Assembly (NCBI RefSeq): GCF_900188175.1
Contig: NZ_FZOQ01000021.1
Span: forward strand, 32,843-96,842
Origin: Pontibacter ummariensis
GTDB taxonomy: Bacteria; Bacteroidota; Bacteroidia; Cytophagales; Hymenobacteraceae
Length of the DNA: 64,000 bases
Direction of reading: 5' to 3'
The notes under the pieces are model-generated. The model did not search any database and was not told the origin of the DNA. It worked only from the letters and a program-made list of their open reading frames with translations. A program made the translations under genes and the position numbers. Shown here piece after piece: positions 44,244-53,547 of the stretch (position 1 is its first letter; every line of letters starts with the position of its first letter).

Positions 44244-46534
44244 TTCTTCCTCTTTAATTTAAAGTTCAAGCTATCAGCATCCCATCCCTGTACATTTCTC
44301 ATCTTACTCAACAGTTTAGCAATCAATGTTGAATACAACATGGTTGCTGGATGTTCTCCAGGTAAAAAACTCCGCCATGAAATATAGGTGAAAGAAAACA
44401 GCTGCTGTACTACATATCCGAGATCTGTAAATAGGAACTGTTCAATATCTGTATTAAAATTTCCTTCAGGAGTTCTAATCCTAATTTGGATAGGACTGCT
44501 TATGCCATGTTTATCAGTTTTTAACTCATGTGCACCAAGCATCTGAACCAAGGCTGTAGTAGAATCTAAGAAAATGTTTGTTCCCCTTTCAGGTATAAGA
44601 TGGCCTTTCAATTCTGTTGAACCATAATATTTCGGTACACCTCTCTGATTGATGTCGAATATTTTAAAAGGATGTGTTTTACCTATTGTAACAAAAGCAA
44701 ATTGAATCTTATATTGAGAAAACTGCCTTATTAATTCACTTACAACCTCATACTCTACATTTTTAATTGGTTTAAAAATGTGGAATATGAGCCTTATTGT
44801 ATCTCCTTCAGTCCAACCAAATTCTTTCTCCAACCTTTCAAAAGAGTTCTTTAAACTTCTCAGAAGTTCTTTAAAGTAATCGGCATATTGTACTTCTTTA
44901 GCCTTATCACTTAATAAGTATTGACCATCACTAGACATAAATGTAGTAATGCCTACTATACGATCTTGGGCAGCACCTTTGAAAGCATTCTCTCTAACCC
45001 AACTATGGCCAACTCCTACAATAATTTCTCTATCTACTGAACGACTTGAGGGCAAAACCCAAGGCGTACCACCTAGTTTAGCATAAATTTGTAGCGCAAT
45101 AGAGTTTAATATGTATTCATTGTGATTAGCAATAACTTCAGAAGTGACGAACTGAGCAGGTACTTCCAATAGAAGTAATTTTGCTTTGATTCTATAATAA
45201 GGGTTAGTGCTATCAGGATACCTCTTAAACTTACTTGGTATCTCTATAATTGCCAGATCAGGCTTTTTATCAATGTCTTTGATTACTCTTAAATACTCAT
45301 CAACATCATCTGAATTTATATCTTCGATAATTTTATTTATATGCTGAAATTCATATTTCTTGTGAAGCCCCTTTTTGAAATATTTAGAATTTGGTAAACC
45401 ATCAATCAGGTTAGCCAAGAAGGAGGTAAATTTACCTCTGTTTTCTTTTCTACCTATACACAGCACTAATGGAGTTTTAGGTTCAAAAGTTATTGAGTCA
45501 TAGGGACCAAAATTTGTTAGCCCCGAATCCGCACTTCGGCTATCTGTTTTGGTGGCTGCATAATCAAATATGAACGCAGGAGTCTTCAATTCTATACTGT
45601 TAGAAGCAGAATACATTCTGTTGTCAACAGTAAAACAGAAACCATCTTTGTTTTTAAATAGCAGAGGAACAGTTTCACCATCACTGTTTTTATCTGTGAA
45701 TAAAACCCCTGCGATGCTTAATATTTCATTTCGCAGATGTTCCGCATTGTAAAGCTCATGTCTTTTACTTTCAATAAAAGCCAATATCTGATTGCTCTTT
45801 TGTTCTGATAAAGTGTATGATAAATATGCGCCGATATTATACTTCGTCTTCCGGATGCTAAGATGTGATAAATCGTGTAGCTGCTCACCTTCATTTGTAT
45901 CTACCAAAGCATGTTCACCCTCTACTTTCTTAACAGTGCCAATTAGCTCTTCATCAGGTGCTAAAACTCCTTTCAAGCCTGGTAAATAGTCACTCCTAAG
46001 AACCTCTAGTCCTGTGATGTCAAAACCCTCAGAAGCAAGCTCTTTACATGTTTTATTGAATATCCAATTTCGTTTGATATTTATTGTAAAGCCAAATCTG
46101 ACCTGGTTACCTAGTACACATTTCCTTAATTGAACTTCTATTAATTTTTTATAGGCAACTTTATTCTTTAAATAATCAGGCAGTAAACTGTAAATAACAT
46201 CATCTTTATCCTTTCTAGAAAAAAATCTAAAAGGGTAAAAGTCAACTGGTATATAGCCGGGAAATCTGTCTTTAAAAGTCCTAAAGAAAATGTGCTTGAT
46301 TAAAGCTGAAGTTATTTTTTCATCCCCAAATACATCTCTGGTTACAGGTGAACCAATTTCAATACCATCTTCACCTTCTTTATTTGAGATATAAATATTA
46401 TCTCCGTTCCTAAAAAAAGAGTGTGTACTATTGAATTTATCCCTTAATTCATCTAATCTTTCCTTTGAAAATGGCTCTGTATTAATGTGAAACTGATCAA
46501 AGGGTATTTGTATTGGAAAGAAGTTTATCTGCAT
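44231..46534 (-). CDS. Prokaryotic Argonaute, catalytically inactive (long-B-like)
   Basis: A 767-residue protein. An N-terminal/L1 region is followed by a beta-rich segment (GTVKKVEGEHALVDTNEG, ~199-216) and no canonical PAZ. MID lies at ~350-500, with a guide-binding pattern YYRIKAKLL (446-454) and VPAQFV (458-463), and PIWI at ~500-767 ends in SFTYISWRSFLPGEHPATML. The position of the first catalytic Asp reads VGVGHS (506-511; G replaces D), and the third reads FHIFKP (584-589; no D), so it should bind but not cut a guided target. It is AT-rich and overlaps a two-TM gene, fitting an abortive-infection Argonaute system. Confidence 0.82.
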   Translation of the reverse strand: MQINFFPIQIPFDQFHINTEPFSKERLDELRDKFNSTHSFFRNGDNIYISNKEGEDGIEIGSPVTRDVFGDEKITSALIKHIFFRTFKDRFPGYIPVDFYPFRFFSRKDKDDVIYSLLPDYLKNKVAYKKLIEVQLRKCVLGNQVRFGFTINIKRNWIFNKTCKELASEGFDITGLEVLRSDYLPGLKGVLAPDEELIGTVKKVEGEHALVDTNEGEQLHDLSHLSIRKTKYNIGAYLSYTLSEQKSNQILAFIESKRHELYNAEHLRNEILSIAGVLFTDKNSDGETVPLLFKNKDGFCFTVDNRMYSASNSIELKTPAFIFDYAATKTDSRSADSGLTNFGPYDSITFEPKTPLVLCIGRKENRGKFTSFLANLIDGLPNSKYFKKGLHKKYEFQHINKIIEDINSDDVDEYLRVIKDIDKKPDLAIIEIPSKFKRYPDSTNPYYRIKAKLLLLEVPAQFVTSEVIANHNEYILNSIALQIYAKLGGTPWVLPSSRSVDREIIVGVGHSWVRENAFKGAAQDRIVGITTFMSSDGQYLLSDKAKEVQYADYFKELLRSLKNSFERLEKEFGWTEGDTIRLIFHIFKPIKNVEYEVVSELIRQFSQYKIQFAFVTIGKTHPFKIFDINQRGVPKYYGSTELKGHLIPERGTNIFLDSTTALVQMLGAHELKTDKHGISSPIQIRIRTPEGNFNTDIEQFLFTDLGYVVQQLFSFTYISWRSFLPGEHPATMLYSTLIAKLLSKMRNVQGWDADSLNFKLKRKKWFL

Positions 46535-47057
46535 AGCTATTCTTTAGGACCTAACAGTTTTTGCTTAACCATATAATAACCACAATATATAACTTGTTCA
46601 TCACATTGCTGAATAACTTTGTTATGTTGGATGAGTCTTGGAAATGGCAAACGGCATCAAAGCTAACTGTTGCACGTTTGCATGTGTGTTGCCAATATCT
46701 ACTTTGCCATACCTTCATAAGACCATTCAACTGTACATGGTGATGGTGCAGCCTAAGCACTACTTGTAGATGACAGCTCTCTTATGGGTGTTGAAGCTTT
46801 CATCTTTACCTATAGCTAGGTAAAGATGAATCTTAAGGTAACTTCTGCAAATATAATAGGTGCTCCACGGGCAAAACATACTTATGAAAAAGCTAGAACG
46901 AGCCTGCTAGTATATTTCACATAAAGGCCTCCCTCCTGCTCATCATCTTGCGCGAAAAGGTAGAATAGTTATTAAGATCGGAGGACATGCCAGGTGCCGT
47001 TTCATGTTTTTGCGTTATATAACGTTTTACAAACGGACGTTTTTAAAAGGTTATAAG
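46535..47057. other. Intergenic region between the Argonaute pair and the recombinase
   Basis: About 520 bp without a supportable gene. It contains the Argonaute promoter on the minus strand and the hairpin at 46799-46830. At about 47012-47046 there are dyads (ACGTTATATAACGT-like, then CAAACGGACG) that could be a recombinase binding site. Confidence 0.35.
46799..46830. repeat. Perfect 14-bp inverted repeat with 4-nt loop
   Basis: TTCATCTTTACCTA (46799-46812) and its exact reverse complement (46817-46830) flank TAGC. It stands ~265 bp upstream of the Argonaute start and ~275 bp upstream of the recombinase start. No T-run follows, so a terminator is unlikely; an RNA hairpin or protein-binding site is possible. 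Confidence 0.75.
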
Positions 47058-47065
47058 TATATTTG
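47058..47065 (+). promoter_or_regulatory. -7 promoter element of the serine recombinase gene
   Basis: TATATTTG matches TAnnTTTG and lies 38 bp before the ATG at 47104. A purine-rich AAGGAGTAGATAGGAAG follows just upstream of the start. Confidence 0.5.
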
Positions 47066-47103
47066 CCTTCTGTTTTACCTATATATAAGGAGTAGATAGG
47101 AAG

Positions 47104-47793
47104 ATGAACTACGTGGCCTACTATCGGGTGTCAACCAAGAAGCAGGGGCAAAGCGGCCTTGGCCTGGAGTCACAACGTGAGCTAGTGAACCGTTTCTTGA
47201 AACACGGTGACGTGCTGCTGCAGGAGTATGTGGAGGTGGAGAGCGGAAAGCGAAATGACAGGCCGGAGCTGGAGAAGGCCATCACCTTCGCAAAGCAACA
47301 GCAGGCCCAGCTACTGATTGCCAAATTAGACCGGCTCAGCCGCAACGCCGGATTCATCTTCACCCTGCGCGACAGCCACGTGAACTTTCTGGCTGTGGAC
47401 ATGCCGGATGCCAATACTTTAACCATTGGGATCTTTGCCGTGCTGGCACAGCACGAGCGGGAGCTGATCAGCACCCGGACGCGGGCCGCGCTCCAGCAAA
47501 AGAAGCTACAGGGTTTTGCCCTAGGTACGCCCGAGAACCTGACTCATGGTGCCCGAACGAAAGGGCTTCAGGTGCGGCAGGAGAACGCGGCTTCGCACAA
47601 AGCCAACCGGCAGGCCACGGAACTGATCCAGATGTATCGGGAAAAGGGTATGACCTATCAGCAAATTGCTGACCGGCTCAACAGCCATGGTTTCACCACC
47701 CGAAGGGGGAAGAAGTTCTTTGCCATCACCGTTCAGCGGCTGCACATCCGACAAGGGCAGCTTCAAACGGATGCCCTCACCTCACCAGAGTAG
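47104..47793 (+). CDS. Serine recombinase (resolvase/invertase family)
   Basis: A 229-residue small serine recombinase. The catalytic serine is in YYRVSTKKQ (S10), with SGLGLESQRELV after it and the arginine-rich AKLDRLSRN motif. The dimer helix contains HERELISTRTRAALQQKK, and a C-terminal HTH (KGMTYQQIADRLNSHGFTTR) recognises DNA. It may resolve plasmid multimers or mobilise the adjacent island; nearby dyads at about 47012-47046 could be its site. Confidence 0.9.
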   Translation: MNYVAYYRVSTKKQGQSGLGLESQRELVNRFLKHGDVLLQEYVEVESGKRNDRPELEKAITFAKQQQAQLLIAKLDRLSRNAGFIFTLRDSHVNFLAVDMPDANTLTIGIFAVLAQHERELISTRTRAALQQKKLQGFALGTPENLTHGARTKGLQVRQENAASHKANRQATELIQMYREKGMTYQQIADRLNSHGFTTRRGKKFFAITVQRLHIRQGQLQTDALTSPE

Positions 47794-47876
47794 TTTAGGT
47801 TTGCTATATTTATATTGAAAGTGCTTCATCTTTTGTATCTTATGTGGTATAAGAGTTATCACCCTAAACTCCTTTT

Positions 47877-49058
47877 ATGCAGCATGTACATATTTTCCTG
47901 GACGAATTCGGAAACGCCAGCCTGAACCTGGATAAAGCTGGTACTTTTTCTCACTTTGTGCTGACAGCTGTTCTCTTGGATGAGACGAAGCTGGAGCAGG
48001 CCCGGCAGCTAAGGGAGACAATTAGTCGCCGCTTCTTTCAAGGCCAACCCATCAAGTCCAGCCGTATTCCCAATGATGAGAAGGGCTTCCGGAAAAGACT
48101 GGAGGTATTAAGGGAACTGCGCCAGTTGGACTTCGTGGTGCTGGGAATGGTCATCAACAAGAGCAAGCTGGAAGGAGCGGGTTTTGATCAAAATGATGTC
48201 TTCTATAAATACTTCAACCGGATCTTTCTCAAGCAGTTTCCCAAAAACTTCACTGCTTTCTCGATCCATGCCGATCAGCTTGGCTGGCCAGCGTTTCGGC
48301 GCAGCCTGCACCATTACATTGAAACCAAAGTTATCCAGCGGGATCTGTTCACGCCGGAGCGCTCATACCGCCTGGTAGAGGATAAGTCAGAGGAGCCCTT
48401 GGTGCAGCTGGCAGATTTTCTTTCTGGCTGCCTGGGCAAGATTTACTGCACCAGTCACAGCCACGAAAAGGCATCCGCACTGTTCGATCTGCTGCACGAC
48501 CGTACATTCATTGATTTTTTCCCTTTTGAAAGAACAGACTATCTCCTCTCCCCTACTCCCGAAGACCGGCAGAAGAACCATCTTATACGAAGAATAGCCT
48601 CGGAGTCCGCACAAGAGGCACTCTCTGGCAGAAACAGCCTTTCGGAGGAGGCGCTTGCCGTGTTGCAGTATCTGTACCTGATGTTCCGCACCGCGCCTGA
48701 CCGCCTCATCGAGAAACGGGAGATCATTGATAAGCTAAAAAGAAGATTTCCGACTTTTTCGGAGCAGCAGCTGCGGGTTTGTGTCCAACATCTGCGCGAC
48801 AACGGGGTGCTTATCGCAAGTATCCAAGGTAAGTCAGGCTATAAGCTTCCTGACAGCGTGGAGGATATTGCGGGCTTCTATAACCGCTACCTCAACAGCA
48901 TCGTCCCGATGCTCAATCGCATCAATATCTGTAACCGTAAGTTGATGGTGAACAGTGTGCAGGAGGTGGACCTGCTTCAAACTAACACTGATTATTCGCT
49001 TTTGCATGAGTTGATCAAAACACTGGATAAGGAGAAGCATGCTTCTTTAATCGAATAA
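47877..49058 (+). CDS. DUF3800 protein with C-terminal winged helix
   Basis: A 393-residue protein. Residues 1-240 match DUF3800, an RNase H-like fold: IFLDEFGNASL with D9, then KSSRIPNDEKGFRKRL, and VQLADFLSGCLGKIY with a late acidic residue. Residues ~265-335 read as a winged helix (KREIIDKLKRRFPTFSEQQL, HLRDNGVLIASIQGKSGYKL). DUF3800 genes occur often in mobile and defence DNA and their biochemical role is unclear. It lies 83 bp after the recombinase gene and may be its co-transferred partner. Confidence 0.82.
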   Translation: MQHVHIFLDEFGNASLNLDKAGTFSHFVLTAVLLDETKLEQARQLRETISRRFFQGQPIKSSRIPNDEKGFRKRLEVLRELRQLDFVVLGMVINKSKLEGAGFDQNDVFYKYFNRIFLKQFPKNFTAFSIHADQLGWPAFRRSLHHYIETKVIQRDLFTPERSYRLVEDKSEEPLVQLADFLSGCLGKIYCTSHSHEKASALFDLLHDRTFIDFFPFERTDYLLSPTPEDRQKNHLIRRIASESAQEALSGRNSLSEEALAVLQYLYLMFRTAPDRLIEKREIIDKLKRRFPTFSEQQLRVCVQHLRDNGVLIASIQGKSGYKLPDSVEDIAGFYNRYLNSIVPMLNRINICNRKLMVNSVQEVDLLQTNTDYSLLHELIKTLDKEKHASLIE

Positions 49059-49290
49059 ATTGGTTTTACTAATATGTTATAATTAAAGGGATTGACGCTT
49101 GATCTTTATCGACTGTAGTCATCTGGTGCTGGATTTATCCTTATATACTTGATTCTATATTTACTGAATTAGGCCTTCTTATGTATTATGTAATAAATAT
49201 TATTTAAAAATTTTTAGTTAATAAATTTTATTTAAAATATAATAATTGAAGTGCTGTTCTTAATCTCGTAACAAAGCTGCCATAAAACAA

Positions 49291-49322
49291 AAAGCGGCGC
49301 AGGGATGTACCTGCGCCGCTTT
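49291..49322 (-). terminator. Rho-independent terminator for the type IX-secreted lipase gene
   Basis: AAAGCGGCGCAGG (49291-49303) pairs perfectly with 49310-49322 around a 6-nt loop. On the minus strand the stem is followed by TTTTTGTTTTA, so it ends transcription coming from the gene that stops at 49405. Confidence 0.85.
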
Positions 49323-49404
49323 CCAGCACCCGATTGGAGTGGCCAATCTTAAAGCTTACAATTTCTAAACTAGGTTTTGATCAACTCATTAAAAGCTTAT
49401 GTAG

Positions 49405-52400
49405 TTACTTTACTTCTTTACCAATGAGAATTCGGTTTACTACATTTCTGTTACCTGACTTAAGCTGTAGGTAATAAGTGCCGCCCTTGAGCTTCTGAAC
49501 AGGAATGATCAACTGCTTTTCTTTGGTCTTTTTAGAGAATACCTCCTTTTGCTGCGCATTCAGAAGGCGTACTTCGTAACTGCTATCAGTTTTGTTACCA
49601 TCTTCAGGGAAGGCATTGCTGAGTGATACGTTTAACTCATCTGAAGTCGGGTTAGGATAGGCATAAGCATACATGTCATATCCCTGATTGAAGTAAAAGC
49701 TTCTTGTGTCTTTAACGCTCCATCCGCAGCCTGGCGTGTACTGCTGCAACTCGAAAGTGTACTCTCCAGGATAATAGGCATCGAAATAAATGGAGCTGCC
49801 AGAGTACTCCATTGGATATGGCTCAGGAGAGTCAAGTGGCGGTGTGATGGTCCACAGGTAGTTGCTAGGGTCTACTCCGGAGACGTTTGTGTCCACAAAG
49901 AACTGGTACGTTTTGCCTGTTTCAGGTCCATAGATCTGGCAGTAGCAGCTTAAGTCGTACGGGTTACTGATAAAGGCTGGGCCTGACCCGATGTTGACTG
50001 TTGTAGAAGAGGACACGTTTCCGCAGGGAGTGGCGACATTTACTGACACCGTGCTGGAACTGTAGTTGCCAGAGGTTGAAGTAACCCCTATCTGATTAGT
50101 TCCTTGGCCGGACACAATTGTCAAACCGGGGCCAATCGACCAGCTGTAGGTCACTCCACTACCATAGCTTGGCACGGAAAAGTATGCTGTATTCCCACAA
50201 ACAGAGTTACTGCTTGAGCTTATTGCTACAGTCAAACCGCATTCATTAGAGCAGTTAAGAGTGTTGGATGTATTATTCTGCATCTCCTGGAAAAGCCACT
50301 CAGAAGTCCTGTCTGTGAATGAAATGTGCTCAATATTAAACCTAGAGGTATTTGCTACCCTCTCCTGAGCAATAAAGTCGCTGGCCGTGGAAGGAGAAGT
50401 GGTGCTAAGGCCTCCCACAAACCTTGCTGCAAGAGAAGTTGAAGTGGTAGGTGAGATGTCCAATGCGCTTACAGTTGGCACAAATGAAAACTCCCCAGTC
50501 ATGCTACCACTTGCTGATAATTTGAAGAATTGCCCCCACTGTACGTTTGGTCCCGCTAAGCCGGTGCCTGTAGACAGGCTGTAGGTACCGCCTGGTGCCC
50601 CATCCCAAGGTAAAGCATAGCTTGGAGCATTTTTACTTATGTTGAGGATATTTATATGTGTCTTCACAAACCAAAATAAGCGAAGTTCATACCGTAGGTT
50701 CAAATATGTGATACGCTGAGTGCTTCCCTGTGTTGGCAGAGCATTTACGATAGCATCAGCCTTCAAGCCTGGCCTTAAGATCCATGGTATGGTAGAAAGG
50801 AAGAATTGGCTGTTTGCCCGACCCAGCTCAGCGTATGGCGCAAAGAGCTGCTGCCCGCACTCCGAGCCTTGGCTTGTGGCGATGAAGCGATAGGAAGGTT
50901 GTGGGCCACTGGAGCTGAATGTTACCATTGGTTTATAAACATTGCTCAGGAAGGTGTTCTGCACCGCGTTTCCGTCTTCTGAGCGAATGATAAGCATTTG
51001 TTTTGTGGCAGGTGCATTCATCAGCCTCTCTGCTGCCCGCATTGATCCAGAACTATCAAAGAGCTTTATGCCTCGCACTACTAACTTAGGGAGGCTTGTG
51101 AGTATATGCTGAAACCCGAGTGGAACATTGGCACCTTGATGCGGGCTGTCGTGCGTGATCAGCAATCGAGTATGAGTGTTTTTTCCCTCTTTAGTCATTT
51201 TAGCAAGGCCGTAGCGGGCTACAAGTCCCCCCATGCTCAGGCCCATCACTACGTTTTGCTCGCCCCCGCTGCCTTTCTGGGTATTAACCCAATTGACTAC
51301 CTCTTCAAACAGAGCGGCGTTGCGCGTGATGTCGTCTACACCGTCATTAAAGTTAAGGAAGATCAAATCATAGCCTGCTATATCAAGTTGATCATTGAAA
51401 CGGAAGAATTCAGGTCGGTCAATGGCATTGATGAAAGATCTGTAATCATATGGCCCTGCTAATCCTGGTGCAACATCAGAGGCATCATATCCTTCAACTA
51501 CTATAAGAGGTTTAGTAATCGTTGAATGGCCTGCTCCATATGAAATCAAAGCCTCACCGCCGGAGTGGAGGCCAGTAGCAGCAAAAGGCTGAATGAGATC
51601 TGGTGTGCGGGCATACCGGAGTGCCACTGAAGTGGCATTTGCAACTTCTAATTGGGAGTAACATTCGTAAGAACTGTTATCAGTGAAGCTAACCTTTACC
51701 TTAATAAGCTTTGTGCCGTCCGAAGTATATGTTGCAGATACAGGAATATTCCAGGAAGCGGAGACGTATCCTCTGCCATCTGCAAAGTCAACGTAAAGGT
51801 TTTGTACAGCCTTGCCAGCGGTGTTGTAGAAAAGTTCTGGCTTAAATACCAAAGACACACTTCCGCTGTTAGAATTGTTCGATACGGGGCTTGCCGTGAA
51901 AAAGAATCGCTCGGCATAGGGGCTCTGAGTTCTTCCAGATACGTCCTTTAGCTGCTCATTCTCTAGCTTCAACAGGTTGTTTGAAATGGCATCAGATTTG
52001 ATATATCCGTATTTTGAAAACGCAATAGCTACTGGTATCGCAGATGTCGTACTCTGTACACTCTCTATGGTGCTGTTGACGGAGGCAAGGGTGGGTAAAG
52101 GGTTTGTCCCGTAGATTCTGGAGGTGTATAGGGAGGCATAGGCCATTCTCCAGGCGTCCATATTGACTCTGTTACTGTCAGTAAGTACGCCGTTAAATAT
52201 GTCAAGAGGCAAAAACTCTGTCGCGTAGTCAGCTAGAAAGCCTGTAGGTACCTGAGCCTTATCCAGCGGCGCGAAGATGTGGTTCATCTTGTCTGCCACA
52301 GGGTCCCCTGAGGGAATGGTATAGGTAATAATTAGTTTGGGGCGTATGGCCGTGTTGGTGTGTTCCTCGCTGGCATAGGACCGGCCACGGTAGTACTGCT

Positions 52401-52977
52401 CATTCTCCAGGGCCATCCTCATCCCGTAATTTGCAGACGGGCTGTTTACCCATTCCTGTACAAAGGAGGTGATGTTGACCTGTATGTTCTCGGTAGTGGA
52501 AGTGGAAGGTTGCTGCCAGATGCGCCCGCTTGTTGTCGTGGCGGGTTGGGTGTTCCAGGTAACGGAGGTTTCGCCCCAATTGCCAGTCACTTTTTCAAAG
52601 TATATAGCGTTAGATCCACTCAATTGATTGTTAGTCGTTCCAGAGTTACCTGTTGCAGTAGGGTCACTGTAAAGGTAAAGTGTGGCACTTTGTACGACAG
52701 CTCCCGATGGGATGCTGTTCAGGTTAAACTTGAACAGCGTGCGCCAGAAGGTTGTATAGCCGCTACTGGTCCAGGCACTGGCTAGGTTGCGAGCTTGATT
52801 GTAATAGTTGGTGTTGGCAATGCTCGAGTTTTGGTTGTTTTTGTAGAGCATCACGTCCGTCCAGTTAGCGCCGGCGTTAATTGTAACTGTGGTTTGGGCC
52901 ATAACCCTGTGGGACATAAGGGTTAGAAAAAGGCAAAGCGTTGCCAGCCCTCTGAAAAAGGGTAGTTGTGTTTTCAT
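49405..52977 (-). CDS. Secreted multidomain lipase/esterase-like protein with type IX secretion tail
   Basis: A 1190-residue exported protein. It has a signal peptide (ending VMAQ), then a DNRLRE/CBM96-type beta domain (~28-225: WRTLFKFNLNSIPSGAVVQS, FVQEWVNSPSANYGMRMALE). A long middle region follows, with an alpha/beta hydrolase containing the nucleophile elbow GLSMGG (~578-583) after KPLIVVEGYDASD, then Ig/PKD-like segments (~960-1090). The last ~80 residues form a type A type IX sorting domain (YAYPNPTSDELNVSLS ... GGTYYLQLKSGNRNVVNRIL). It is likely a surface or released esterase/lipase. The long distance to the terminator at 49.3 kb leaves a short 3' leader. Confidence 0.85.
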   Translation of the reverse strand: MKTQLPFFRGLATLCLFLTLMSHRVMAQTTVTINAGANWTDVMLYKNNQNSSIANTNYYNQARNLASAWTSSGYTTFWRTLFKFNLNSIPSGAVVQSATLYLYSDPTATGNSGTTNNQLSGSNAIYFEKVTGNWGETSVTWNTQPATTTSGRIWQQPSTSTTENIQVNITSFVQEWVNSPSANYGMRMALENEQYYRGRSYASEEHTNTAIRPKLIITYTIPSGDPVADKMNHIFAPLDKAQVPTGFLADYATEFLPLDIFNGVLTDSNRVNMDAWRMAYASLYTSRIYGTNPLPTLASVNSTIESVQSTTSAIPVAIAFSKYGYIKSDAISNNLLKLENEQLKDVSGRTQSPYAERFFFTASPVSNNSNSGSVSLVFKPELFYNTAGKAVQNLYVDFADGRGYVSASWNIPVSATYTSDGTKLIKVKVSFTDNSSYECYSQLEVANATSVALRYARTPDLIQPFAATGLHSGGEALISYGAGHSTITKPLIVVEGYDASDVAPGLAGPYDYRSFINAIDRPEFFRFNDQLDIAGYDLIFLNFNDGVDDITRNAALFEEVVNWVNTQKGSGGEQNVVMGLSMGGLVARYGLAKMTKEGKNTHTRLLITHDSPHQGANVPLGFQHILTSLPKLVVRGIKLFDSSGSMRAAERLMNAPATKQMLIIRSEDGNAVQNTFLSNVYKPMVTFSSSGPQPSYRFIATSQGSECGQQLFAPYAELGRANSQFFLSTIPWILRPGLKADAIVNALPTQGSTQRITYLNLRYELRLFWFVKTHINILNISKNAPSYALPWDGAPGGTYSLSTGTGLAGPNVQWGQFFKLSASGSMTGEFSFVPTVSALDISPTTSTSLAARFVGGLSTTSPSTASDFIAQERVANTSRFNIEHISFTDRTSEWLFQEMQNNTSNTLNCSNECGLTVAISSSSNSVCGNTAYFSVPSYGSGVTYSWSIGPGLTIVSGQGTNQIGVTSTSGNYSSSTVSVNVATPCGNVSSSTTVNIGSGPAFISNPYDLSCYCQIYGPETGKTYQFFVDTNVSGVDPSNYLWTITPPLDSPEPYPMEYSGSSIYFDAYYPGEYTFELQQYTPGCGWSVKDTRSFYFNQGYDMYAYAYPNPTSDELNVSLSNAFPEDGNKTDSSYEVRLLNAQQKEVFSKKTKEKQLIIPVQKLKGGTYYLQLKSGNRNVVNRILIGKEVK

Positions 52978-53002
52978 GAATTTTTTAGATTAGTACCTGA
53001 TT

Positions 53003-53536
53003 TTAAAAAATCTTTTTGTCGAATCTACCTTCTGTGACACGGATGGTGTCACAACCTGGCTTAGTTAGTGTGAATTCAAATTTTCCTGCGATGATGCCAT
53101 TCTGGAGGTCAAGCTTTGTTATTTCAAGTTGGCCCTCACGGTAGACTTCTGGTGATTTGTCATATTCACATTCCTGATTATAGAACCTAACGCCGCTTAT
53201 TTCAGGGTTATCAAAGGTGTAAACTCCTTCATGGTCAGCTTGAGCCATAGCAATAATAACATGCTCATATTCTGAAGGGTTGTCGCTGATTTTCCTGTAA
53301 GCTGCAATATTTAAAGTGCCTCCTTTGTATGCTGGATCATAAGTAATGTCAAAGTTCTTCTGGAATGTACTAGGCCTCCCTTTAGGAAGCCAAAGTTCAC
53401 CATTTACATAAGCTGCGAAGGTATTGGAGCCGTTCATGCTGTAGTTCGGCATTACTTCTTCATTCTTGTCCTTCTTACAGGCAAGGAGCGACAGACACAA
53501 CAAGAGCAGCGGGAGTTTCATAACTAATGTTTTCAT
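53003..53536 (-). CDS. DUF6252-like lipoprotein
   Basis: A 177-residue protein with a type II signal peptide (LLLCLSLLACKK, C20). The mature part NTFAAYVNGELWLPKGRPST, LNIAAYRKI, YTFDNPEISGVRFYNQECEY and IIAGKFEFTLTKPGCDTIRV, ending VTEGRFDKKIF, follows the DUF6252 layout, in which two cysteines near the end may form a disulfide. Its function is unknown. It lies 25 bp upstream of the secreted lipase gene on the same strand and may be co-expressed with it. Confidence 0.65.
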   Translation of the reverse strand: MKTLVMKLPLLLLCLSLLACKKDKNEEVMPNYSMNGSNTFAAYVNGELWLPKGRPSTFQKNFDITYDPAYKGGTLNIAAYRKISDNPSEYEHVIIAMAQADHEGVYTFDNPEISGVRFYNQECEYDKSPEVYREGQLEITKLDLQNGIIAGKFEFTLTKPGCDTIRVTEGRFDKKIF

Positions 53537-53547
53537 ATTAATGTGCT

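Noticed and set aside
44231..46534. PIWI-RE or DdmE-type protein instead of a long-B Argonaute
   Set aside because: No helicase (DdmD) or PIWI-RE partner genes are adjacent, and a two-TM gene overlaps instead; kept as an alternative to be settled by structure comparison.
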